Below, one piece after another: positions 56,856-64,000 of a stretch of 64,000 nucleotides of DNA. This DNA is from JAZKBN01 sp040388605. GTDB lineage: Bacteria; Bacteroidota; Bacteroidia; Cytophagales; Flexibacteraceae. The notes beneath the pieces are model-generated. The model saw nothing but the letters and a program-made list of their open reading frames with translations, did no database searches and had not been told where the DNA came from. Position 1 is the first letter of the stretch; each line of letters begins with the position of its first letter. The translations under genes and the position numbers were made by a program. Where the stretch lies: contig JAZKBN010000013.1 of NCBI GenBank assembly GCA_040388605.1, positions 62,001 to 126,000 on the forward strand. The letters run 5' to 3'.

Positions 56856-57701
56856 TCACCACGCCCGCACCATATTTTTAATGCACTTAAAAATATCGTC
56901 TTTGCGGGGCTTTTCGCCGCCGTTATGGGTAAGGCCGTTCAGGTAATTATGCTCAAGCCGGGCGGCATAGCTGCGCATGGCATTGCTGCCGCCGCGCAAA
57001 TCAGATAAGTACGGCCTTACGTTATGGCTCAGGACCCCGTTTACCGATATAGTTTGGTATTCGCTGCGCGCCGCATTGCCTTCATTCTTATTAATCGGCG
57101 GCTTTCCGTTTTCAGCAAAATAATCTGCCTGCAGAATTTTGGGGTTCAGCTTTTTCAGCCTTTTGGTGCCCAGGCGCTCGTTGCGCCAGGGGTGCTCGCC
57201 GGGTTTCAGCTGGGCCAGCAGGAACTCGCGGTTCCAGAGCGTAACCTGGTGGCTCATTAAAAAGCCCGAAGCCAGGTTATCTACCTCGGCTATGTTTATG
57301 CCTTCTATAAACACATCGGTAGGCCGGGTTTTATATACCTCAGAGCTGTGCAGCTTTACCTGCATCCAGTTATTTTCTTCGGCAGCGGCAAACAGTTCCT
57401 CGAAGAAGCTGCGACTTACGTTTTTATTCAGCCACATATCTTCCTGGAAATAGAGCACGTATTTTTCCTGTATGTGGTGGCTCAGTAAATGGTGCAGCCT
57501 GTCGGCCCATTCGCCTTTGCCTGAGCAAATGGTTTTAAAGCCGGGCACCCTGACCGGGTTGTTCTCGGTGGCAAAATAGTAATTGCAGGGAATATTGAAA
57601 TTCCAGTGTTCAGTAAAAAAGCGGTTGAAGCCCTGGTAAAGCAGCTCGTAGCTGTCGCAGGTATGCACCAACAGGGCTACCTTGTTGTTGTTCAAACTCA
57701 T
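56856..57701 (-). CDS. glycosyltransferase-like protein
   Basis: A 281-residue soluble protein. It starts KVALLVHTCDSYELLYQGF and has EKYVLYFQEDMWLNKNV, an acidic DxD-like position in a GT-A-type fold. NLASGFLMSHQVTLWNREFLL and LQADYFAENGKPPINKNEGN follow. It looks like a sugar transferase acting on surface glycans, but I cannot place it in a CAZy family. It stands alone, with 271 bp to the NHL/Ig gene upstream on the right flank. Confidence 0.55.
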   Translation of the reverse strand: MSLNNNKVALLVHTCDSYELLYQGFNRFFTEHWNFNIPCNYYFATENNPVRVPGFKTICSGKGEWADRLHHLLSHHIQEKYVLYFQEDMWLNKNVSRSFFEELFAAAEENNWMQVKLHSSEVYKTRPTDVFIEGINIAEVDNLASGFLMSHQVTLWNREFLLAQLKPGEHPWRNERLGTKRLKKLNPKILQADYFAENGKPPINKNEGNAARSEYQTISVNGVLSHNVRPYLSDLRGGSNAMRSYAARLEHNYLNGLTHNGGEKPRKDDIFKCIKNMVRAW

Positions 57702-57941
57702 GTATTAAAATGTTTAAGCCTGCGGGAATAGTTTCCGCACAGATTTTAAAAACTGAAACCCCGGCCGAAACGGGCCGGCAATATTCCCTGTTTTGATTAC
57801 AAAAGCAGGGTATAAAATTCAATATTATTTATACCAATACCACGGCCCTAAAGTAAACTTTTGCTTGCGGAAAAAATAAAAGCGCTCTTTTATTATGGAT
57901 TAGTTTTTTGATATTTGCCCGGCATTTTTAAACGCATTTAT

Positions 57942-58733
57942 ATGATAAAAAAGTTATTTCTGTACCTGGGCACAGCCTGCCTTGCCCTAAGCCTGCAATC
58001 ATGCGGAGACGGCGGCGGCAACAGCACCAACACAGGCAGCCAGCAAGGCAAAACCATTGTAGCCTCGGGGCCTGATTCCTCTGATTGCAGCCTCTGGCTG
58101 GAAGAAAAAAACGACAAAATGGAAGGGCATACCTGGTGGGGTAACAAAAACCTGCTTGGCATTGGCCCCGTTGGCGATTCAGACGACATTGGCTATACCA
58201 TAAATGTTCACATGCGCGTTTACGACAACACGCCAAAAGGAACCATACTTATCAATTTCGTATCGGGCAAGTGGAGCAATGAGGACAGCACAATTATTTG
58301 GGACCGCACCACCACCGGCAGCCGCATACTCCTGCTCTTTACCGATAATACCCGCGTTGAATTCAAAAACCTGAATCCCAAAACCTCAGATAAAACAGGT
58401 CTTTCCCAGGTATTGCTCAACGGCGGCCAAAACCACAACGAGATACTGAACATGTTTAAGGAAAAAGACATTTCAGCCATCCGCATTTATACCGCCGACG
58501 GTTATACCGAGGCCGACCTCAGCCGCGATAACCAACGCATGTTCGAAATTTATTTCAACTGCCTCATGAATAAATCAGGCGGCGTACCTTCTGTTGAACC
58601 AAAAGCCTCTGCCGACGATAACGACGAGGAAGTGGAAGAAGACGAGGAAGATGAAGACGATACCGAGAAAAAAAGTCGTAAAAATAGTAACCGTAAAAAA
58701 CGCAAAAAGAACCGCAAGAGGTCTGAAGACTAA
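57942..58733 (+). CDS. lipoprotein with acidic/basic C-terminal tail
   Basis: The 263-residue product is called from ATG 57942 (MIKKLFLYLGTACLALSLQSC). The lipobox LSLQSC gives Cys21 followed by GDGGG, with an inner +2 Gly, not Asp, so outer-membrane sorting is possible. The middle part (residues 30-205) is a mixed alpha/beta domain without recognised family (VEFKNLNPKTSDKTGLSQVLL). The C-terminus is extremely charged: an acidic run (DDNDEEVEEDEEDEDDTE) followed by a basic run (KKSRKNSNRKKRKKNRKR). It is followed by a terminator. Confidence 0.7.
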   Translation: MIKKLFLYLGTACLALSLQSCGDGGGNSTNTGSQQGKTIVASGPDSSDCSLWLEEKNDKMEGHTWWGNKNLLGIGPVGDSDDIGYTINVHMRVYDNTPKGTILINFVSGKWSNEDSTIIWDRTTTGSRILLLFTDNTRVEFKNLNPKTSDKTGLSQVLLNGGQNHNEILNMFKEKDISAIRIYTADGYTEADLSRDNQRMFEIYFNCLMNKSGGVPSVEPKASADDNDEEVEEDEEDEDDTEKKSRKNSNRKKRKKNRKRSED

Positions 58734-59196
58734 CAGCGTTTAAGCCGGGCATTTTACCCCGGGCTGATTAAACAAAACCGACCCGCCGATTAGGACAGTC
58801 TCCCGTCGGCGGGCTTTGTTTTAAGGTTATATTGGTATTTTAACTATTCCTCAACATCCTTCAGCTTATGCAGACATTTTACCTGCCTAAACTGCAATGA
58901 TTAAAATGCCCCTTGCATAATCCTTAGGTTCCATAGCACCAATAGCTCTTATATGTAACCATCCCGAATTGACCAACCGGGAGTTAGCAAATATATAAAC
59001 AGCCTACAATCACGATATGTACTTCAAAAAATAAATATTTTGTAGTTTGATCGTCGGGCATAATACACACTAATGATCACATTGTCAGTTATTTATACTT
59101 TAATGTATATCTCTTACTAAAATAAAAATATAATATTATTGTAAATTCGTATTTTGAGTAGTTATTTATCATATTATTGTGCAAAAAACAATCAAA
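58734..59196. other. AT-rich intergenic region, 463 bp
   Basis: Starts with the terminator at 58780-58821; the remainder is AT-rich and leads to the exported protein at 59197. Several near-matches to TAnnTTTG (TATTTTG, TAGTTTG) are one base short. No ORF recognised. Confidence 0.4.
58780..58821 (+). terminator. terminator of the lipoprotein gene
   Basis: Perfect 8-bp GC stem CCCGCCGA / TCGGCGGG with a 16-nt loop, followed by CTTTGTTTT. Confidence 0.75.
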
Positions 59197-60324
59197 ATGA
59201 AAAATAAACTTGCTTCCATCGACAAAATGTCCTATTTCTTTGCATTGGCAGTTACTATTCTTTTATTAAAGGCCGGTTATTGCCATGCTCAAGGTGAGAA
59301 TTCTAAAGTTAATGCGAGTACAGAAAATACGCATAGCTTTTATTATTTTAATATTCCTTCTTCAATTAACGGCTCAGATATTGATCCGTCTCCCGTGAGT
59401 AATATTGCGGTAAACATCACAGACAATAAAATATCCGGTAAACTTGGATTCCCTAAACTTTTCAGGGAAACGGCACCCAATGAGGAAATAAAGCATACCG
59501 GCTTTTTAAAGTTCAACCTGAAGGGTATTAACGGAACAACGCTGTTTAAAGCAGGTAAGCCAAGCTTGGAATACGGCGTAAGCGGCGGAATTTCAAGAAA
59601 ATTAACACATAATAAATGGTCTTACACGGATGAAGCTATGAACAACGCCACTTCAAGCGAGCGCGTTACCTGGTTGGGCCTGACCGCCAATCTTGAGCAG
59701 GCCAATTTTAATATTTTTGATGCCAAAGCTGCATTTAATGATATTTTGAATAAGCAGATGATTACAAGTACGAGCCTGTTTTTCAGCTATAACCAATACT
59801 TTCATTCTGATATACAGAGGTTTAAGCCAGCAAACGGGATTTGGAGCCTTGGTCTTGGTTTTGCAAGGGCAAACAATTATTATGGTCTTAAAAAAAGAAC
59901 ACTTGAAGAAGGCAGCATTGTTTATAATGCAGATTCAAGCAAGTATCGTACAATAGCCGAAACAACCTTAGGGGCTGTTGGCCCATTGGTAATTTCACAG
60001 GGTCTTTCTGCCTACGGTGAATACTATTTTACGTTAGTAAGAAGCATGAAAAACGGAAGCGTTTACTTCGGGAACCGGCTCACCTATTTGGCCATTGGCA
60101 GCAATAATTATTTAATAAACGGAAATACGGGATTCTTTTTCAATATTAAGGACAGAGTTACAGGCACAGATACAACTACCCACCAAACAACCCCGGCAAA
60201 AGATATTATTAATTTCTCTGTAACAGGCCAGTTTAACCAGCTTAACAAATTAAACGAGCATAATTATTATAAAGATAATTTTACCATCCAGCTGCAAGCT
60301 GCAGTACCGTTAAGGTTTAATTAA
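59197..60324 (+). CDS. exported protein of unknown function, outer-membrane barrel-like
   Basis: A 375-residue product called from ATG 59197 (MKNKLASIDKMSYFFALAVTILLLKAG); a GTG at 59179 is also in frame. The signal peptide is cleaved near CHAQ. The mature chain has alternating hydrophobic strand-like segments and ends in an aromatic-containing strand FTIQLQAAVPLRFN, as seen in outer-membrane barrels. No family recognised. It is noticeably more AT-rich than the genes on either side, consistent with recent acquisition or weak selection. Confidence 0.6.
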   Translation: MKNKLASIDKMSYFFALAVTILLLKAGYCHAQGENSKVNASTENTHSFYYFNIPSSINGSDIDPSPVSNIAVNITDNKISGKLGFPKLFRETAPNEEIKHTGFLKFNLKGINGTTLFKAGKPSLEYGVSGGISRKLTHNKWSYTDEAMNNATSSERVTWLGLTANLEQANFNIFDAKAAFNDILNKQMITSTSLFFSYNQYFHSDIQRFKPANGIWSLGLGFARANNYYGLKKRTLEEGSIVYNADSSKYRTIAETTLGAVGPLVISQGLSAYGEYYFTLVRSMKNGSVYFGNRLTYLAIGSNNYLINGNTGFFFNIKDRVTGTDTTTHQTTPAKDIINFSVTGQFNQLNKLNEHNYYKDNFTIQLQAAVPLRFN

Positions 60325-60360
60325 TTGTAAATGACTTCACACCAACAATTTCATTTACCC

Positions 60361-60400
60361 AAAAGCGCCCCGCAATATGCTGCCGGGCGCTTTCACTTTT
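60361..60400. terminator. bidirectional terminator
   Basis: 9-bp stem AAAGCGCCC / GGGCGCTTT with a 14-nt loop, between convergent genes. T-rich sequence follows on the plus strand (CACTTTTAAA) and TTTGGG on the minus strand. Confidence 0.75.
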
Positions 60401-60418
60401 AAACGGTTGTACCCTCCT

Positions 60419-62476
60419 TTAATTCGCCGGCGGCGGCACATCCAGCTTATCGCCCCTGAGGGCCCTGAATCTTTTCCTTGATTCGGCGGTAAAAATGCTG
60501 CCGGGATATTGTTTCAGCAATTGCTGGTAAAGTTCCATCGCCTTTACCTTGTCGCCTTTTTCTTCCTCGTAGATGTTAGCCTCCATAAACATGGCATCGT
60601 CGCCGTAAAGATCGGTGGCGTGGTCTTTTACTATTTTGTCGAGGTTGGCAATGGCTTCATCGGTATGCTTAATGCGGCGATTAATGCGGGCCCTGAGCCA
60701 CAAAACCTCGTCGGTGAGGCTGTGCTTTGGAAATTCCTTTTCCATGGTTTCAAGTGCCTTTAAAGCCTCGGCTTCACGGTGCTGGAATAAAAGCAGCTCG
60801 GTATTGGCATAAGCCTGCAAAGCCTTGCCCGTGGTATCGAAGGCCAGGTTATCTTCAATCATGAGGCTTAGCTGTAGCGCGTCGTTGGCAATTTCGCGGC
60901 TGGTGGCCAGCTTTAGAACATCCAGGTGTTCCTGCGCCAGCTCAAACTCGCCTTTGAAATAGCTTAAGCGGGCATTGCGCAGCTTGGCATCATAACCCAA
61001 GGGACTGTCTTTTTCATTCTTTTCAGCCTGGCTGTAGAGCAGGGTAGCCTCCCAATACACGTTTTGCAGAATATACATATCTCCCAAATCCAGACGGCAC
61101 TTGTCGGCAAGGGTACGGTCGGCGCGGGGGTAATCGAGTATTTGCTGCAGAATGCTTACGGCGCTGTCGGTTTTATTCAGGTAAGTGCCGTATAGCAGGG
61201 CAATGTTGCGCAGGTTTTCAAGGCCTGCCATGCGGTTATCGGTACGGGCATTCAGGGCATAATAATCTTTAATCAGGTTGCGCACCGCTGCCGGGTCTAC
61301 GGGATATGCGCTTTTAACCTGCTCTTCGCGGGCATTTACCAGCATGCGCATAGCGCCCCAGTACACCGGGCGTTTTTCGTATTCTTTTGTTACGTATTCA
61401 AGCACCATTACCGCGGCCGGGTATTCGCGGTTGTTTACGCAAATTCGGGCCAGGTCGAGCAGGCGGTTACCATCTGCACCGGTGCGGCGATCAAGGGCTT
61501 TGGCCTGAATGAATGCGCCGTTAAAATCATGCTGCTGAATATACAGCCAGAGCAAAAGCTCAGAATATACCGGGCTGGTGGTATAAGTCTGGCTTTTTTC
61601 GATAAGCACTTTTTCAAGTGTATCGAATTCGGCAGGCTTGCTGAGGGTGTTTTGCAGCGTGTTTTCAATTTGTGCTATTGAGCCCGCATCACGCTCGCTG
61701 AGCGAAAGCAGCTCTGAAATCATGGGCGACATGCGGCCTTGTGCCTTGTAAACATTCACCATTTCAAAGGTGTACATGTATGGGTCGGCCAGGGCTTTGC
61801 GCGAAGTGGTAAAGAAAACCAGGCTCCAGTCTGCCTGTTGGTTCACTAATGCGTATTTGGCAGCGGTCTCCACATCAGAAGGCTTTTTTGCAATGGCTGC
61901 CGATAGCTTTTTAATAATTCCGTTGGCTTTATCGGCTTGCTTTTGGCCGTTGTAGTAAAGCGCAAGGTCAATTTTGTACTGCGGAATATCAGGCAGCTTG
62001 CTGCTTATTTTTTTCAGGTAGCTTTCCTGCGCCGATGCCTTGCCCACTTTGAACATGGCCAGCATATATTTTTTATGGATATATGGTATCATATCCATGT
62101 TCCTGGCCAGCTCCTGGTAAATGGATACCGCTTTTTCGTAATCGTCGCGGTTCATGTATTCTTCGGCCAGCTCAAGCTGCTTGCTTTCCTTGCTTGGTAA
62201 CTTTGGCTGATCTGCCGCTTCCTTTTTGGCATTTTCGGCTTCCCGCTTCGCTTCCTCGGGGCTGCCTGGCTGCGGTGCTCCGGCAGGCGTTCCGGGCGGT
62301 TTTACCGGCACCTGTGCATAAGCAGAATGCATTGAAATTACAGCGCAAAAAAGTACTGTTAAAAACGCGGCGCCAAAACCCCATGATCTTCCTTTGGGAA
62401 TGCTGCTCCCGGCGGAATTCCTTTTGGAATTATAGCCGGCTTTGCCGGCGGAAATTTTTTTAAAAAACTGGTTCAT
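60419..62476 (-). CDS. exported tetratricopeptide-repeat protein
   Basis: The 685-residue product starts at ATG 62476 (MNQFFKKISAGKAG), giving a signal anchor (WGFGAAFLTVLFCAVISMHSAYAQ); the frame continues to 62578 but into unlikely sequence. A charged linker (PGSPEEAKREAENAKKEAAD) precedes helix-pair TPR repeats from about residue 75 to the end (ELAEEYMNRDDYEKAVSIYQELA; MELYQQLLKQYPGSIF). Such proteins are periplasmic scaffolds; in this phylum TPR proteins of this type accompany outer-membrane assembly or gliding machinery. The specific partner is unknown. It is divergent from the candidate origin. Confidence 0.82.
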   Translation of the reverse strand: MNQFFKKISAGKAGYNSKRNSAGSSIPKGRSWGFGAAFLTVLFCAVISMHSAYAQVPVKPPGTPAGAPQPGSPEEAKREAENAKKEAADQPKLPSKESKQLELAEEYMNRDDYEKAVSIYQELARNMDMIPYIHKKYMLAMFKVGKASAQESYLKKISSKLPDIPQYKIDLALYYNGQKQADKANGIIKKLSAAIAKKPSDVETAAKYALVNQQADWSLVFFTTSRKALADPYMYTFEMVNVYKAQGRMSPMISELLSLSERDAGSIAQIENTLQNTLSKPAEFDTLEKVLIEKSQTYTTSPVYSELLLWLYIQQHDFNGAFIQAKALDRRTGADGNRLLDLARICVNNREYPAAVMVLEYVTKEYEKRPVYWGAMRMLVNAREEQVKSAYPVDPAAVRNLIKDYYALNARTDNRMAGLENLRNIALLYGTYLNKTDSAVSILQQILDYPRADRTLADKCRLDLGDMYILQNVYWEATLLYSQAEKNEKDSPLGYDAKLRNARLSYFKGEFELAQEHLDVLKLATSREIANDALQLSLMIEDNLAFDTTGKALQAYANTELLLFQHREAEALKALETMEKEFPKHSLTDEVLWLRARINRRIKHTDEAIANLDKIVKDHATDLYGDDAMFMEANIYEEEKGDKVKAMELYQQLLKQYPGSIFTAESRKRFRALRGDKLDVPPPAN

Positions 62477-63120
62477 AAGCTCAATAAGTACATAAAACCG
62501 GGCCAAAACCGGGTAGGTTAACATGCATCGGTTCTCAGCAGCGATGCAAGATAAGATATTCAGTTCAACCTTTTCCAAATCAGGGGAAAAGCGGCTTTTT
62601 GATTTTCAACAATCCGCGGACTGGTGTTGTAGATCATTATTTTATTAATTTAATATAAAACTATCATATAACATAGGTATTGCGGATTTGCGGATAAATC
62701 AGCGGTTTAATTTTTTATGTTTATAAGTTTTATACTTATGCACAATTTACTAAAACTTACCTACATTACAAATAACTGATTTTATGCATGTTACATAGTT
62801 GTTAACATAAGCCTATCCGCAGGTGCCTGTTTTATGCCCTTTTACTGTTTAATGTGTATAAGTTTCGGTTGACCGGCTATAACTCGTAGTTTATCCGCAG
62901 AAGGCAGGTTTTGGGTGCATAAGGATTTTCAGATTGTTAATTACGCCTGTTCAAATCCGTATAAGCTGTGCATAGCTTATGCCCTTTTCTCTATAGATTG
63001 TTAATAAGTAATGTACTTATCCGCAGGATTTTTTTTCGTTATGCTTTTGTGCATATATGTATAGTATTGTTATTTATGGGTTTTGCAATATATCATTGCT
63101 TTACTCTTTTGCGCTCCCTT

Positions 63121-63147
63121 AAATTGTGAACATGGCGCTCACAATTT
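63121..63147. promoter_or_regulatory. inverted-repeat operator candidate upstream of the SDR gene
   Basis: Perfect 9-bp arms AAATTGTGA / TCACAATTT around a 9-bp spacer. It lies about 90 bp upstream of the SDR -7 element. The half-site resembles lac-type operators (AATTGTGA), but no LacI-family gene is in the window. Confidence 0.5.
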
Positions 63148-63235
63148 CTGTCGTTTTTTTTGGCTTGTACATCGGTGCGTAAAACTGTATCAGTAATGCC
63201 CACTTTTGTATAAAATAGCCCGGTTATGGCCCGCT

Positions 63236-63243
63236 TACCTTTG
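63236..63243 (+). promoter_or_regulatory. possible -7 element of the SDR gene
   Basis: TACCTTTG, a TAnnTTTG match 25 bp before ATG 63269. The nearest TTG is 27 bp upstream. Confidence 0.45.
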
Positions 63244-63268
63244 TTGAACTAAATTTAACAACATAACC

Positions 63269-64000
63269 ATGTCTAAAACAGTATTAATAACAGGCGCCTC
63301 AAGGGGCTTTGGTAAGCTTTGGGCCGAAGGTCTTTTAAAACGCGGGCACAAAGTTGCTGCCACTGCACGTAACATTTCTGATCTCGATGGCCTGGTGCAG
63401 CAATACGGAGATTCTGTATTCCCTATACAATTAAACGTTAATAACCGCGAAGATTGCTTTAACGCAGTTGAAAGTGTTATAAACCGTTTCGGCCGGATTG
63501 ATGTTTTGGTTAATAACGCGGGCTTCGGCCTGTTCGGCGCCGTGGAGGAAACTACCGAAGCGCAGGCCCGTGCCCAAATGGAAACCAATTTCTTTGGCTT
63601 ACTTTGGTTAACGCAGGCTGTATTGCCCGTTATGCGTTCCCAAAAGAGCGGACATATTGTGCAGGTTTCCAGTATTTTGGGGCTTGTAACATTACCCGTT
63701 TTAGGTTTGTATAACGCATCTAAATTCGCTGTGGAAGGTCTGAGCGAAACTTTGGCCGCTGAGGTTAAAGACTTTGGTATTAATATTACCATGATTGAGC
63801 CCAACGGGTATTCTACCGACTGGTCAGGCGCGTCGGCTTTTCAAACAGAAGCCTCTGAAATTTATGCCCCGCTTAAAAAGGCATTCAGCGACAGCTTAAC
63901 TCCTGATTCATGGGGAAACCCCCAAGCCACCACCGAACCGGTTATTAAGGTGATAGAAAGCGAGAACCCGCCCCTTCGCCTGATGCTGGGCAAAGTGGCA
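63269..64000 (+). CDS. short-chain dehydrogenase/reductase, 3' end cut by window
   Basis: The frame is open from ATG 63269 to the window end (244 codons), the C-terminus missing by perhaps 20-40 residues. It is a classical SDR: VLITGASRGFGK (TGxxxGxG cofactor motif), LVNNAGFG (NNAG), IVQVSSILG (catalytic Ser) and YNASKFAVEG (YxxxK). The second part has PNGYSTDWSG. NAD(P)-dependent oxidoreductase of unknown substrate. It is probably driven by the promoter element at 63236 and perhaps repressed at 63121-63147. Confidence 0.9.
   Translation, partial: MSKTVLITGASRGFGKLWAEGLLKRGHKVAATARNISDLDGLVQQYGDSVFPIQLNVNNREDCFNAVESVINRFGRIDVLVNNAGFGLFGAVEETTEAQARAQMETNFFGLLWLTQAVLPVMRSQKSGHIVQVSSILGLVTLPVLGLYNASKFAVEGLSETLAAEVKDFGINITMIEPNGYSTDWSGASAFQTEASEIYAPLKKAFSDSLTPDSWGNPQATTEPVIKVIESENPPLRLMLGKVA

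Larger units (their letters stand above)
62477..63268. other. candidate chromosomal replication origin (oriC), 792-bp AT-rich intergenic region
   Basis: No ORF, divergent flanking genes. About ten DnaA-box-like 9-mers lie within 62681-63056: TTATGCACA (62736), TTATACACA (62853, reverse), TTATCCGCA (62891, 63017, and 62689 reverse), CTATCCGCA (62813), and one-mismatch forms at 62782, 62914, 62967 and 63048. A very AT-rich stretch at 62639-62676 could be the unwinding element, and AGATTGTTAAT is repeated at 62931 and 62995. The two TTATNCACA matches fit the standard consensus. Confidence 0.65.

Noticed and set aside
62950..62980. tRNA-like TTCAAATCC sequence
   Set aside because: No acceptor or anticodon stem can be formed around it; it is part of the AT-rich origin candidate.
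63235..63804. 189-residue minus-strand ORF over the SDR gene
   Set aside because: Antisense shadow of a clear SDR coding frame, with no protein-family features.

Overview
The window reads as chromosomal DNA of a member of the Bacteroidota, probably from the Chitinophagales/Sphingobacteriales side of the phylum. The evidence is type IX secretion (T9SS) C-terminal sorting domains, large NHL/Ig-repeat cell-surface proteins, a TonB-dependent receptor with a carboxypeptidase-like N-terminal domain, DUF3667, DUF3109 and DUF3307 proteins, and several TAnnTTTG-type -7 promoter elements. I cannot name a genus. Two 10-N runs (36108-36117 and 51403-51412) are assembly gaps; the second one artificially breaks a reading frame.

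Layout. 1-4.3 kb: 3'-truncated NHL/Ig-repeat T9SS protein (minus). 4.9-8.5 kb: TonB-dependent receptor and a GNAT-like protein. 8.8-11.8 kb: housekeeping block nuoD, sufE, dnaN (minus). 12.0-15.1 kb: AT-rich island with an AAA ATPase overlapping a PD-(D/E)XK protein, plus a convergent PDDEXK_4-like nuclease, a likely defence cassette. 15.2-25.3 kb: metabolic and membrane genes (saccharopine-dehydrogenase-like protein, thioesterase, acyl-CoA ligase, LysE and CDF transporters) with a DUF4160/DUF2442-HTH toxin-antitoxin-like pair in the middle. 25.3-27.1 kb: second AT-rich island with a TIR-like (ThsB-type) gene and a caspase-like protease, matching a type IV Thoeris system. 27.2-31.9 kb: nnr, a GT4 glycosyltransferase and a secreted GH13 amylase. 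32.0-33.6 kb: seven 29-30-bp tandem repeats directly upstream of a satD/DUF3307 gene pair. 33.6-46 kb: DUF3109, a secreted EEP-fold phosphatase/nuclease, a 1502-residue Ig-repeat protein, accA and a T9SS beta-helix-like protein. 46.1-52.5 kb: tripartite RND efflux operon (TolC, HlyD, AcrB-like). 53.0-56.6 kb: second NHL/Ig protein, paralogous to the one at the left edge. 56.9-62.5 kb: glycosyltransferase-like protein, a lipoprotein, an exported protein and an exported TPR protein. 62.5-63.3 kb: a long AT-rich intergenic region with about ten DnaA-box-like 9-mers, a candidate chromosomal origin. 63.3-64 kb: SDR oxidoreductase running off the right edge.

How it works together. Most of the window is core chromosome: Fe-S assembly, the replication clamp, fatty-acid activation and carboxylation, efflux and surface proteins. 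Two compact AT-rich insertions carry immunity-like genes. The most notable items are the TIR-caspase pair, the unassigned ATPase-nuclease cassette, the candidate oriC, the 29-bp repeat array, and the DUF4160/DUF2442-HTH pair with an inverted repeat lying inside its own promoter. All functional calls come from reading motifs by eye; no database search was run.
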